From positions 30,759-94,758 of the forward strand of contig JAEUBA010000103.1 of assembly GCA_018257865.1 (NCBI GenBank): a stretch of 64,000 bases of DNA, given 5' to 3'. The stretch's first letter is position 1, and each line of letters begins with the position of its first letter. Positions 1 through 13,269 of the stretch are shown here, piece after piece. The position numbers and the translations under genes were made by a program. A model generated the notes under the pieces. The model made no database searches. It saw only the letters and a list, made by a program, of their open reading frames with translations, and was not told the origin of the DNA. Origin of the DNA: Stereocaulon alpinum (Eukaryota > Ascomycota > Lecanoromycetes > Lecanorales > Stereocaulaceae).

Positions 1-720
1 CTTCATAGTCATCCAGTGCACACTAGTCTGGACTAGATCAAACAGATCTTTTCTTGTTTGAAAATCGGGCATTCATGGACAACTTAGATCGGTTGCTCAA
101 CGACAAGAGACGACATTAACAGGTGTAGTAGCCCTCGCAGGTGCTACATGAGGACCTATGACGAGAGCAAATACCAGGCCTATGATGCTATCATCCATGA
201 TATTTCATGTTTCGCAGAAGTGACTCCAATTTACGAGTGAAGGTCTCTCCTCATCGAGACTGGGTAAGCAATCCACTCTTCAAACACATTAATGTGTAAG
301 ACCTGATGCATGTTCTGCACAGTTCTAAGTAGCAGATATCCATGGATCAAGCGCCGCATACTTCTTCGCTTGTCATACGTCCGATTTGACTTGTTCAATG
401 AGCCTTTGCATGGTATCAAGGACTCTTCTCAATAGAATATCTTAGTGAATGTAGGCCTTATACTTGCTCTCATCTATTGGAACAGGATCAGGCACATCTC
501 ACGGTACGTTCATTCCCTTTCTCGCCAGGGTGGACCATTTCTTGTATAGTCCGTTCTTGTGCTTGAGATCTGGTGGGCCTCCTTCAAAAATGTCTCAGTG
601 TGTGGCATACTCTCGGTGACCAGATTTGGGTTGACGCAATAAAGATGAACAGTAGGTGGACTGCCGACTTCTTACGTCAAATTTAATCCAAATTGGGGAA
701 GAGCAGATGGCATGACAGTG
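1..720. other. No recognisable gene
   Basis: Base composition is ordinary. Only short frames under about 65 codons are open, with no recognisable motif and no exon-like splice signals that I could chain. I see no RNA gene or repeat here. Confidence 0.5.
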
Positions 721-1270
721 TCAGAGCTTTGGAGCACACATGATGTCCCGACTCCCTATGTCGGACAGTTCGTATGTTGTCACGAAAGCCTGGATTAGTA
801 TCGGTGTGATAGAGGGATCGCTATGTGTGCTCGAATCAGCCTTTGTACCGAAAGGAAACACTAGCGTTCTGCTCTTGATAGCCGAGAGCGCTTCGTACAG
901 TCTCTCAATCATCTTCGTCCACTCTCGCAACCAGTTACCTACCACTTTCGCTGGTACGATAACGAAGCTGCCCAAGTGGCTTCCAATGCCAGCTTGGAGA
1001 CGTCTGGCACAGACCTTATGCGACCTTTGGCGAAGTCGAGAATGCAGGGGTCCTCCTCCATCAGGTCCACAGCGTTATTAAAACGTGCGAGGATATCTTT
1101 TCCCGCCTCTGGTGTAAATCCCAGGAATTCCAAGGTTTCTAAGCTCTCGAGGACTTTAGGTACTTCAACTGATCCTTCCGAGTCCGAAGACGATGATTTA
1201 GAGAGTGCGACATATCTGATTGTTTGCCAGCTATCGCGAATAGATATGTATTCTCCAGATGCAGATAGCA
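721..1270 (-). pseudogene. Frameshifted coding remnant of unknown family
   Basis: On the minus strand a protein-like frame runs from about 1270 to 939. It contains EFLGFTPEAGKDILARF, then MEEDPCILDFAKGRIRSV. It then continues in another frame from about 975 to 721, with GSFVIVPAKVVGNWLREW followed by SAIKSRTLVFPFGTKADSS. The two pieces overlap near 939-975 and would join as one protein if a single small indel were undone, so this is either a frameshifted gene or a sequencing error. No upstream ATG exon could be joined. The style (KGRIRSVPDVSKLALEATW followed by a hydrophobic stretch) recalls the N-terminal parts of large fungal STAND/ankyrin proteins, but I do not recognise the family. The stops are not of the Gln-to-stop type, so frameshift rather than RIP seems to be the lesion. 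Confidence 0.4.
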
Positions 1271-4200
1271 GACGATAGGTAGATTGATCTAGGACTTATA
1301 TCTGAGACGAGGATAACATAGTAGCTAGTAATAATCTGGACACTCTCTTAGTTTAACATTCTAACATATACGGGGTTACCGCGAAGCTGGTTGAAATCGT
1401 AGGAAACTGACCTTTGCTGTTTTGATAAGTATCGGATGCATTTCCAAGAATGCAAGATGCCTTCAATGCGAGTAAAAGTGCTTGAGACAGATGAAGGGCA
1501 TTGAAGATTGCAGGGTGATATTGAGAAAGGGTTTTGGCCATGCTGCAGTATGTATAAACACCTCTGGAGAGAAGCGGCTAATATAAGAGCTTGTAAGAGT
1601 GTCGAATATCTGTTGGCTATTTGCGGCCAATGCTGGATCCGCTGAACGGTTCGTGTTGAAGGAACCGTGCCTGGGAGTTTCTAGAGTCAATACTGCGGCA
1701 GGGTGACGAGAGAAGTTTTTATAAGGGAAAACGAAATTTATAGTGTATTCGAAGGATCGGCTGTTCTGCTGCATCATCGGCTTCACCCCAGCTCACGTAA
1801 ACGTAGTAGTATCCAATACCAACGCGAGCGACCTTGATGGCGGTGGGATCGTAACGGCTACTTTTGCAATCTGCTGAGCAATCCGACCTTTTCTATCCTG
1901 CAAATTGTACACGGCGTTATTGCATACTGTATGCAGCCCGGACCAACGCCGTGTACCAAGTAGGATCCCAATCGGCTTCAACCGCTGGGGTGTAGAGGCT
2001 GCATGTCTGGGAAGAGTTGAGGAGAAGAGATTCCGAGGGGATGAAGATCAGCCTCCCATGAGTATGACGAACAAAGCATAGACCCCAAGATCATTGCAAC
2101 TCTGGCAAAACCTAGGTTCCTCAGCCAGAAGGAGGATAGTAAACGTGAAGGAATCGAACATTCACAAACCTGATTCTTGAAATTGAACATCTCTTAAAGC
2201 CTTCTCGTCGCCAGAATATTTCCTCAATGATATCATAGACCGATAGGACCAAAGCATTCCCGTGTAACAGTGTGGCAGGCCGTGTTACCGCTTGATACTT
2301 GGTGATGTCCAAAGTTACTCTGGGGAAGTAACCTTGATCTTTTGGTCTAGTCCCGACCTTATCTCTGAGGTGCTTAGTGTTATGTGCAGATGTTCAGGCC
2401 CATTGTATTCTTCATTTTCAGAAAGCTCTGGTTTCGCACGCGCATCGTCCACCAAGTCTAGTGGGAGTCTCTCGACTCGGATTATCTAGGCTCAACTCGT
2501 TCCGGAAAGATCGATGGCCGGCAGATACAGAGACTGAGACCCGGAAGGCGTATGGTATTCGTCGTTCCTCCACTGGTCCTAGTGGGGTTGATACCGTTGA
2601 GGCTTGGTTCACAGAGGTGGTTGAGTAGAACTACTTTCTAAATCATCCTTTTGCATAGACGAGATTGTTCCCACCTGGAGTTTTGGTACCGAATTTTTGG
2701 GCATCCCTATCAGGCGTTCACGTTCTGAGAATCTCGGTCGCCTTCTTTTAGGTTGATAGGAACCGGGATGTTTGATCAGCCATTGGTACATTGGGAACCC
2801 TAGAGTCATCCAATTCCTCGTATACGCGGCTGCCGGGTACTCTGCGGGGTTAAACGTGCTGCTGTAGATATAGAAATGCGTTCCAGCCCGGACCAAGCCC
2901 ACTGCGTGCTATTAAGCGAGGCCCTCGTTGTCTTGGCTCGCGCTGTTGAGGTTGCTGTATACCAGGGCGGAGCCTCTCATGTTCCTGTTCTCTTTTTAGG
3001 TTCTTATCTTCATCCGTAGACGTCTTATCCTTCCGATTTATATTTAGTCATGCCATTTCCACGTCTTATAAATCGTCGTACTGCTTATGCTGCAAAGTAT
3101 CATGTGCAACTCCCTTCTCGCTGTCCCTGGCATCGAGGACGTCATCATCTTGTCGCTCGGAGGAGTAACGAGTGCGAATTGTACCGTGGGAACACAAAGC
3201 CCATCGATTTGGTACCGTCGATTAAGTAGACAGCTTCCTTCCGGCGCCTGTAAGGGGATCTAACCTATATTGTCTTGGCAATGATTACGATCACTTTCGG
3301 GCTCAGTCTGACAAGCTTCAGGTTGTCATGTACGGTGAGTAGGTTGATAGAGGATAGGACGGAAAAGACAGAGATCGATTTGTTGTATAAGGTGAGCAGG
3401 TTGATAGAGGAGCCAAGTACCATCTATATTTCCTGCTAGTAGTCTAAGATTTCCGCCCTCCATGACCGTCTGGTTTGGGACCTGGGTATTGCCTGCGACT
3501 AAGCGGATGTTTCACAAGAACTTGCGGCTAGTTAGAGTTGAAACATCCATCATAACATGGTAGAGTCTGAGAGAGATTTTCCTTCCGTGCATGCGGACAT
3601 GGAAAGTGGGTTATTCGTGCTCCGCTACAGCTTCGTCAAGCTCTCTCTTGGGGAGTTGGAAGTCTGTTATCTTTGCTCTCGCCGATATTGCCCTGTCTGA
3701 TGATTTCTCCCCGCAATGAATCACATCTGGTGTTTCTCTTGCGAGCAATCGACCCCGTATCCCATTGGCAGAGGTCCACAGCTCTATAACCGCGTAAAAG
3801 ATCGAAATACCGTAACTTAGATGCAGATTAGATGCCGCAACATATCGAGCTTAGTCTCGACACCGTTACCTGAAGCTACAACGTATTGCTAGTCACTGTG
3901 GTTGATGACATCTTCAAAGTTAATTACTGCCCAGATCCAAGGTGAAAGATGGGGAATTCGGTTTCCGCTTTTGTCTGCTCTCGTCCAAATCTCCGAGTAA
4001 GATTCATGTGACAAGAGTTGCGCGGTACATGTTGCGCAAGAGCCCGCAAGCATCGATAGAGGCCTGGAAGAAATCATAAGAGGGTAAAGATCCTGCCATT
4101 TGTTGTTGATCAGCATCCCACAAGTTCTCAGACTTCAGCACAGACTTGAGCTAATGATGTCCACACCCATGTCAATGAGACTCACATTCCTCCGAACTTG

Positions 4201-6914
4201 TGGTCGAATACAGAGTGCGCTCATAGTCAGCCGTCAATGCCTACTCTGAAGCGTGTAGCTGTAATGTTCACACACTCCCAGCGGTAATCTCATCATCGTA
4301 CCATGAAGTTAAAGCAGCAGTAATATTATTATTGTCCGAACTTCGAAGCTGACAGCATATCTTCTTATGCCAATTCACTCCAGTCGCGGGTATCTCAGCT
4401 GAGACTATCGCACAGATCTCAAGCTTCGTTCCAAAGGCAGCAGAAAAAGCGTCACAGCATTCGAGAAGATAAAGTACCGAGAGGGTGCGTGAAGCCCAAG
4501 TCACCGACCATTCATCGAGGTATAAGATCTTTGATCCGTACAGATCAACAGGTAAGTAAAAAACAATGTCGCGCGAAACGCAAACCGTTGGGCCTCCTTG
4601 AGCTGCCCGAGTATGCACCACCTCTCCCAGTTTTTCGTCCCATTACAGATTCTTAGACGGGTCATGTATGCTATCGAGCCGTCTCGGGTGGTTAGTGCTT
4701 TGTGGAGGTTCTCCATTCATCAGCGTCTTGGATCGATATCTTCTTGCTTGCTTGCTGCTGTGATTTACAAATGGACGTAGGCTTTCTACTTTCAGCAAGA
4801 GCTCGTCATACACTTCCTCTTGCGCTTTCGGACTTTGCCTTTGAGCGCGGCCTTTCGCTTCGGTTGAGGTCCACACCGCCGTCCAATCTGTCCACGTCGA
4901 GATCCTTCTATTGGAGAATTGATATCGCTGTCGTATTCTTCTTTGATAGCTATAAAAAGATTAAAACAAATATACAAGAGCTAGAATCAATACTTATACT
5001 TTGTTCTGTGAGACTAAATTCTATAGCCTGTTCCACTATTGGTAGACCCGTGGTATCACGTTTCGCTGTTATGCGTTCTCGTCGGGCCCAAATTGTATGA
5101 CTTGAGCCATGAAGACTTCGAATCTCCGGGATAGTCGTCACAAATGACCACATTTCTCATTCTTTTGCGGAGTTTTGTAACAGGTAACGAACCAGTAAAG
5201 TTGTGATCGTTTTGCCATATCGCTTCAGTAGATCGATGAAACGACGAGTGAAAGATTGGCCAAGGCTCGAGGAGGCTATCGATCCGTAGACACATTACCA
5301 GAGACAACGGTGGCCTTGAAGCTCGCCTTCGCTATTGTCCACTATCTTCGTAGCCACAATATATCAGACGTTCACAGGTTTCTAAATCGTTTGGGTAGGT
5401 GTAGCCATAGCCAAGCCCATATTCCACCATTGCAACTGGTTGCTTGCATTGAAGTCTAGGTCATTTCTGACATTCACGTACACAGCGTAGTGGACCTTTA
5501 AAGTGTGAATGGACATGATTTTTAGGGTGATATCCAAGATCGTGGTAGACTTTTCCCACTGAACTCGCTCAATCCTCAAGGTATCTCGGAAGTTCCTATG
5601 GATATGGAAGGTCATGCAAATAAGACGTAGGCTAAGACAAAATTTGCCTGAAGATTCAACAAGTCTACCATTCTATATCATTCTCAGTCAGTAGATTCCA
5701 GCATGTAACGCTCGTTTGCGGGCAAGCCGTAACTGATATCCTCGTGCTGTGAAGCGTCTTCTAGGCATTGCTCATATTGGTTTCTCCTTCATCACGCAGG
5801 AAACGCATGACAAGGATGACCGGCGACAATGGCTAATGGACGACGCCTAGCGTCACAGCCTGTAATTGATACTAGCTCATGATCTGGAACCCTTGGACGT
5901 AGAGCGCTGGCAAGTCAGCGGCAATTTTTGCCGAGCAACATCGTGTAGCAACGCAGCGGAGAAAGAAGTCCCGCGAGTACAGAAATTCAGTTCGTCGATT
6001 AAACTCCGCGTGAATGAGTGTTCGCTAGTTGCGGCTTCAAGTTGACGAGGACACCAGCGTGTTGTTTCTAGAAGCAAAGGTTTCTAGCTCTCTGTCTGAT
6101 ATAATGAGTTTTGGTCCCATACTCTCACACAACTTCTCCATTAGAGCTCAGATCTTCTTCTTTTTTCCGTGTCCGCTGCTCCTATCATGACTCTGACTCT
6201 TTTCGTGCCACACCAATTCACTCATACGTACTACTTCCTCCCATTCCTGCCGTTCGGCCTCTTAAGGCTTTGGTATCCTGCTCGTCCATTCCATCGAACA
6301 TATCATGCATTCGTATGCCCAGGCAGCTGATGCTGGATATGTGCCTGACGGTTAGTATCAAGGAGAGCAGAGGATACTGGGAGGAGTTGTCTGACAATCG
6401 GTGAAGCAAATGGATTAAGACTCTCTAGAAATCAGAGCAGCGAAATGTGACTGGGACAGGCCTGTTCGTCGGGGAGGAGCCTTACTGTCACGGGTGAGAA
6501 GATAGATATTACAGATCTTATGTGAATCTCTGAGACCGTGTGCATCGGCGCCTACTGCGAGCATTATGTGTCAACTGTCTCCGCACTTGGATTCTGGTCG
6601 TCGACGTAATTCCTGGCTACATTTGTGGCTGTAGCATCATCTTTAAGCTCGAAACATTGTTGACTTCGTATACGTTATTCGTCGATGGCTCACGTGGTAG
6701 GACGAGTAGGAATCTGGTAGCATTCTTCGGAGATATGGTCCATCAGGGGGCAGCGTTAGCCGCGTAGAAGGGTTCCTTCCCGCACATGGAAGATGCCAGT
6801 ATTCATCTGTATTCTCTGTTATCGTCCCAAGTTTACCCTCCAGTCTGTTTCCAAGCTGGCTCGATTGCATCTGGTCACGATCCCTGGCACATTTCGCAGC
6901 TCCACTGGGGGAGC

Positions 6915-6933
6915 TGACGGTCTGCGACCGTCA
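6915..6933. repeat. Perfect 8-bp-arm inverted repeat
   Basis: TGACGGTC, a 3-base spacer, then GACCGTCA. The dyad is perfect over 8-bp arms. It could be a binding site for a dimeric regulator, but there is no gene nearby to regulate, so chance is equally likely. Confidence 0.3.
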
Positions 6934-9828
6934 TGAAGCATTCAGCTGGAGACAATAACCCCCGATAATGTCTTTGAGCTTAGATATTTATAAGGTGATC
7001 GAGCAGTAGTCTCTCAATAAGTTGGGAATGCTGAAAGATTCGGAAAGTAATTTCGAAGAATGGCTCTGACTGATGCCGAACATCATGAGCCAGCCAGCCG
7101 TAAGATTGCTCTAGCGTACATGTTCGAGTCGACGACAAGCCGTAACGAAGCCAGTCATTGTCGAGACCCCTCTGATGTGCAAGATGGTCGCCTCGACGTG
7201 TACCCATTGCTCGCCTAAGGCTCCGAATTACCTACGTCGACGTTTGGACATTCTGCGCATACAATTAATACTATCGCAAGTCATAGTGGTGACTTAGAGA
7301 ATAGTAGAGTTTACACGATGGGCAGAGTATGTCAAGTATGGCAAATGGCCAACGGAAAGGGTTGAGAGTCATGTGACAAGTGTTCAAGACCGATTTGTCT
7401 AAGACGCAACGGAGACAGACGTCTTTAACCACTGATGAGAGATGTAACGATTGCCGGGTAGGGGGAGTTTGTTGTCTTGAAAGAGTCCTAGTAGCGGCGT
7501 TGTACATCAGATGGCGTCAAGTGTGGGTAACGTGACTTTTCAGTAACGATAAGAGTTGGTGATGTCTGGATGAGAAATCGGACCGTAAGAGCCGAGTATT
7601 CATCGGCTAGGCTGGCCATGAATGCTTCAACTATCATGAAACCATCGAATAAATCTGTCTCCTGCCCAGGGACCCCATCGTTTCACCAGAGCAAAGCCAG
7701 AGAAGAGGGGTTTCAATCGATCTCCCGGCCACTTGATCCCTTGATCGCCTGAATATTTCAAGGGTAAGAGGAGTCCTGTATTCGGTACAATTAGACAATA
7801 CTCAGCACGAGCGACTTCTGAAATCGATGGTGTAAATTCTATAAGGACATGCTTTTGAGAATATGAATAAGCCATCTTCAAGTTAAGTCAAATATCATCA
7901 CGTCATTGAGCACTCCACCATATAGACTTCAAATTCACGGCCCAGAAGGTTTGTTGCGTGTGTGAAGAAGGCTCAGAGTTCAGGACTTGTGAACTTGGAC
8001 TAATCGTGAATTTCCATCAACGACGTCCCTCAAAAGTGTTTGTGTCGTATTCGCGGCCACAACCATTGATTTACCGTCAAGTCACTTGCAGCTAGATTGA
8101 TTCATTTTCGCGACCTCATTGACCCTGGTTTCCCATCGTTGGTTGGAGTATTTCGTACTGCATGCTTGCAGGGGCTGTCATGTACCAAATATATGCAAAC
8201 ATTCTCGACTGTGAATTCCAAGTCTCTCCTTGCATCATATTGACGTCCTATGCGTCGAATTTTTTGGCGGTCTCTGGGTATTTCTGGCATTCCAAGGTAG
8301 ACACCTCGTCCACTCCGAATGGAGAAGCGAAGAAACATGTTAGCGTTCTCCAAGGCAACCAGTACAACCACTTCACTGCAGTTGCGGGCAGCTGGACTGC
8401 GCAAGTTACACACATCATAAGGTACGATCTCCAAGAAAAACTATAACAGCGCCTATTGGCGCGATCATGGCCGGCTTCGATATGTTCAATGCTCATTGTT
8501 GTGCCTTCCCTTGGCGCCAACACGCTATCTTCCACATTTATCAATCCGCAGAATCGCCGGAAAAGTCCGCAGATCAACTTTCGCAATCCCCTCGATCCAA
8601 AAGCGGGCAATGGCTTTGATCTTCACATCCGTGCACGTGAACAGATCGTTCAAGATATCGTCATATGAGGTTTTCAAGTGGGTGAGGTCAGTGACCACAT
8701 CTTTCAACCTCTTTATTCAAAGTTTCGCCACGAATTTAGGCCTTTGGAAGTGCTACGAAAGCGTGTGAGTTCGACATCTTTTCTGATCTTGGAAACGCGA
8801 TCGTGAGTGATTAATAAGCGTTGCTGAATTCACATCTCTGAAAGGCGCGAAACTTGAGATAGCGGCTTTAATGGACCCTTCCCCATTGGCTTTTCCATTA
8901 AGAAATATCTCATGGCATACGTTTCAATTGCACGTCCGGTTCGCGGATATCCTTGTTTGGCATTAAATCTCCTCGAGGCGCACCGCATAGGGTGGCTTTC
9001 CCGCCGAACAACGCTGTAGTCGGTGCAGTTAGGCTTTCCTTCTGTGTTCAGATAAGTACAATATTCTTTTAAATTGAGTGCAAGCCTTTAAAAAGCGCAT
9101 TGGCAACATAAGCAAGTAAGCTTCCATTCCGTGACAACTTCCCGCGAGATAGACAAAAATCACGCCGCCTCGGGGTGCTAGCATACGTGCGAAGAACTTC
9201 GCGGCGGGGTCTAGATCAACTTCTATATCCTCCAGCGACGGAGCGTTCACTTCGGTGTAGGCTGGTAGTAACGCAAAAAGCTGCTGATACCGGATATTCC
9301 TAGATACTCGTAAGTATCTGTGACATGGAAGTCCCCCAGTGGATCGCGCCGACGCCATAGGAGAAAACATATTACCTTCCTTTAGGTATAGAGCTTCCGA
9401 GGTCTACCAGGGCGGCGGCGAGGCGGAGCATAGGGCGGAGCATTGGGGGTTTGCGGGACCTATTAGGGCGACGGAGTAGCAGAGCATCCTGCGTTGGTGT
9501 TACAGGTGTGGTCCAGTCCAATTGGCCCTGAAGTTAAAGCTTGTCAAACGTCTTGTCAACTACTTCCTTGTCTCTGGTACCGAGTGGGTAGATCTTCGCT
9601 TTGCCAGTAATCTTCGACTGCCAGTTATTCTGCAAGGGAATATTCATTCAATCCTCCTTAGGTACCATAACGAAACCTTGGCCTACCCATAACGTTGGCA
9701 ACTCGTTGACTAGGCTTGAGAGGACCTAAACTTCGTTGTAGCAACGGGTTTCTGGTTTGACACAGAAGCTTCGCAACAACCTTTCCATTTTGAAAGGGCA
9801 TCGAACTTCCCATTGCCCTCATTTTCTG

Positions 9829-10131
9829 TCATGATCGAGGTCCTGTTGTGACACGGATCGTCGCCATACTTGTGTAAATGTTGTCTTTGGAATATATGGA
9901 TCTAGAGTAGTACCCAAGGCTGGAATGCTCTTGATTTGTGCATGTAGCAACTCTTGTCACATGGCCTTTGTTGTCCAGATCAAGGCTCTCGATCTCCTCC
10001 ACGTACTCGTCTATAGTCTCCTCAAGCTCCTCGATGCAGCGTCGTGCCGCATAAAGTTGCCCTTGCAGGTTAGCAATGATTGTCAGTGCTGAATACCAGT
10101 CGCGACGGTCAACCCACGTGCTTTGCGCCAC
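9829..10131 (-). pseudogene. Possible coding fragment with a coiled-coil stretch
   Basis: A 100-codon minus-strand frame holds an acidic heptad-like stretch, IANLQGQLYAARRCIEELEE followed by TIDEYVEEIESLDLD. That would form a short coiled coil. A neighbouring frame (10083-10271) is Arg-rich and overlaps its start in another register, as expected for a frameshifted remnant. No family is recognised and no introns could be placed. It could also be chance. Confidence 0.2.
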
Positions 10132-12281
10132 TGGGTGATTTCCTTCCCGATTTCTTTCCTGTCTCGCTGTGCTCTCATTGACCAGCCCTCACGTGCCATA
10201 CGCCACACCGAGCTTCGCGCGCGCCTCCGGAAAGGCCGTGGAATCTGAACATCAACGGCCGTCGGTTGCAATAGCTTATTGTTAACGTTTCAGGAAACAT
10301 GTCGGGTTTTACTATATGCATGAGAGAACGAAGCCGTTTTGCGTTTCGTTATTTTGGTCACTGGATGCTGCAGCCATCCCTATAATCCTCACAATACTCG
10401 TACTATATTCTCCTATCAGATAAGACCACACGGGTGTACTTCGTCCCGCGGAAGGCTTCTGTGAGGCCCACAAGGGCCACCGTGCTTGCCACAATCCTTG
10501 TGACGATCTTTGATTCTACACTCTATATTCCACTTCTAGGCCTGTGTTGTCTAGGGGTGCGCATCGGGAATGTTACAGACAGCCCGGATTATCGCAAGAA
10601 GAGACGATCTGGCTCGAAAATTCGTCAGAGTCTAGTTCGAGTCAGACATCAGCAGCTTTCATTGAAAGCTAGGAATAGAATAGATACGAACCTTGCCAAA
10701 GCCGGGATTGTCCCCATTGATGGCCCCCCCCTGCCAGTAAGCCTTCTGGCGCATCCAAGCCGCGCAGTATAGCTGATGAATGTATGGTGTAATCTTTTTC
10801 ATCTTGCCGATTGGGGCTACAATGGACAATAGCCCACGGAGGGGTTGTGTGTTCTCAACAGACCGGTTTCACTTCTCGAGTTGGAACAATGAGACCATAT
10901 ACGCTCACATTGCAGTCCACTCTAATTCATCAACTCCACCGACAAATGCGTCGCTGGACCCCCCTCTCGCGCAATTGAACCCGTGACTTGGAATTCGCCG
11001 ATCGAGTCATTTCATGTGCGTTGCCTTCGTCGTCCCTCATGTGGCCAGGCATCGGAAAGTAATATGAATATGGTGATGTTGGGGATGTTGGAGGACGGAG
11101 CGCCAACAACTTCAAGGTTTTGAGGGATGATGACAGACTTGTTGATGAAGAGGACAGCTGGTTGCTTGCCCGTGCAGTGGAGCGCTGTAGTAAATAGTCG
11201 AGAAGGCATTGTCGGACGGCAGCAGATTGGCGAACGAGATAGCCAACTAAGTGGATATCCTTGACGTAGTTAGGCCGATCGGGGCTCGGAAGCCAAGCAT
11301 CTATATTGCCAGCAACAGCCTTGATGATTGCTGCAGACGAAGTGCATGAGAGGCTTTCATCTAGGCTTTCATTCAGGCGTTGTGAGGAGCTTGCGGACTC
11401 AATCAAGGCGGCGTACTAAAGAATAGTAGTGGAGTGAGGCAAATGAATGCTTTGTCCTCTTTTCTGGCACTATATACTGGATGGGTCGATAATGGAGGAA
11501 TTAGATATCTGCATTGCCCTTGCGCCGTAAGTAAAGGTACATGGGTAATAGAACGTATGTTTGGATTCCATATGGCTGTGAACCATAGCATCATTATTGT
11601 TCACCGGTATCAGTTGCTTACAATTATTTCGATATAAACAGCCTATCAGTATGTCGTCTGATTCTTTAAGGACAGTAGAATTCGTCAATATTCGTCTGTA
11701 TACTTCAAGTTTTGTATATTAAAAGAGTGGCTTCATGCCGTGAATAATGTTATCCGGAAGAATATCATATACAGTATTGATATTAGGGGCCTCTGAGGTT
11801 CGTTATCCCATTTTCTCCGAGGTCTCTCAGCTTTTTTCGATGCCACGCTTGCCTGGAGTGATCTTGTACTTCGTACCAGCCGCTTATACGCGTAAGTTAT
11901 CTCTGCACAGATCTGATTAGCTCGTAAGCAGGGTAGATCAGGCATAATACGTACTCTTTCCCACTTTCCTCAACTGAACCGCGGCGGTCAGGGAGCGTCG
12001 GTTAGCTTTATTAGCGTATATGCACTATTTTACTTCACCTTCTTCATTAGGATATGTAGCCAGAATGAAACATAGGTACGCGGGACCCCTGTAAATGTAA
12101 TAGTGCTGGTTTAATCTTGAACATCTTTAATAATTGCTGGGTATAGGCGGTTGAGTAATTTTGATGTCCCTTTATCTTTCAGATTGAGAATTATGACCGC
12201 TGTTGCTCAACGGTGCCGGCAGGCCGCTCTTGGAACGGGACACATATGTCCAACCTCAACGGTACTAGTGACAACGTTCAA

Positions 12282-13261
12282 TCATGGGACATTAACGGCC
12301 TCTGCCTTTGTGTCCGCTCTCCGGTCCGCCTCATTGCTCTTCAGCTTCGGACTCGATGATTTTAGCCTGGCTATGATGTTTGTCCTCGGGGACGCTTGCA
12401 ACTTGGGTCGATGCGCCACTGATGTTGTAAGCAATCTCATGTCATTTGCAATTCTCGCTATGAGTAAACCTTCAGTGATCAGCTCATTACCAGTGATCAC
12501 TTTCCCTACATCGGGTTGGCGCATTTCCGCATTTCGGATGGTTCTGTTGAAGTGTAATTGCTGTTTAATACAGAACCGATCGTGCGCAGTCTGTTCGGGT
12601 CCAGCTTTCTGCGAAACCAATTTCTCCGTGAGCACCACTAGCCTCATGAGTGTTGGGCTGCTTATAAGCTTATCGCCAGTAGACAGAGCTACAATAAAAG
12701 CCCCAGCTGATACTTCGATCCCTCTTTGGCGGCTTATCCGTCTGGCTTGAACTGTGTATCTGGAGCCATTTGTGACTGATCATGCCCCAGTGTCGGTATC
12801 GGGCCGGCTTCTGAGTTGAGCTCGCTCAGAGTCTGCTAATAGCATGTTTGGTGATCTTCTTCCAAGGAACCGAACGAGTGCAACGACTTCCCGTAGAAAG
12901 GCCGGATGACCGCCACCGGATTTGTCCAGAAATAGCGTATGGGGCTGCCCAGAAGTAATTATCTGAGTCCAGCAGCGTACGTGGCTGACTTCTCGCCATT
13001 TTTCTTCCACACAGCCTGTCTTTGTGCTAACCGCCGAGTACTCTCTCGTGCCCACTGGTTCATACTTCCAGGAAAAGCGGTATCGAATTGCGGAGGCAAT
13101 ATCGATTTGCACTTTCTCTGGCGGAGTGGTTTCAGTTCGATGAGTGGCTCCCCGTTCCACCGACTCTTCTCGTGGCGTCTGATCAAGAAGTTAGGTAAAG
13201 TCACCTCAAAAAGAGCCTTAGAAAGTCTGCCGACGTGGCCGGAAATGTCCTTTTCAGACAT
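12282..13261 (-). pseudogene. Possible decayed gene, several frames
   Basis: Minus-strand frames look protein-like in three consecutive blocks: 13261-12959 (MSEKDISGHVGRLSKALFEV, then IRRHEKSRWNGEPLIELKPL), 13160-12780, and 12647-12282 (EMRQPDVGKVITGNELITEG, then LIARIANDMRLL). They lie in different registers, so the gene would be broken or would carry introns I cannot place. The plus strand of the same stretch has an overlapping 199-codon frame (12151-12750) rich in Ser and Leu. That is typical of the shadow of a real gene on the opposite strand. Family unknown. Confidence 0.3.
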
Positions 13262-13269
13262 GTTTACAG

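Larger units (their letters stand above)
1280..12150. other. Gene-poor stretch of normal composition
   Basis: About 10.9 kb where both strands carry only short frames up to about 120 codons and no recognisable domain. Minus-strand frames at 8102-8707 look mildly protein-like; for example, 8525-8707 reads LTHLKTSYDDILNDLFTC. They change frame and cannot be chained. GC-rich repetitive wording (GGCGGCGAGGCGGAGCATAGGGCGGAGC) near 9409-9440 looks like an old simple-repeat patch. No tRNA or rRNA was recognised. Confidence 0.45.

Noticed and set aside
12151..12750. 199-codon plus-strand frame
   Set aside because: Ser/Leu-rich, with no motif. The opposite strand is more protein-like, so this is probably its shadow.
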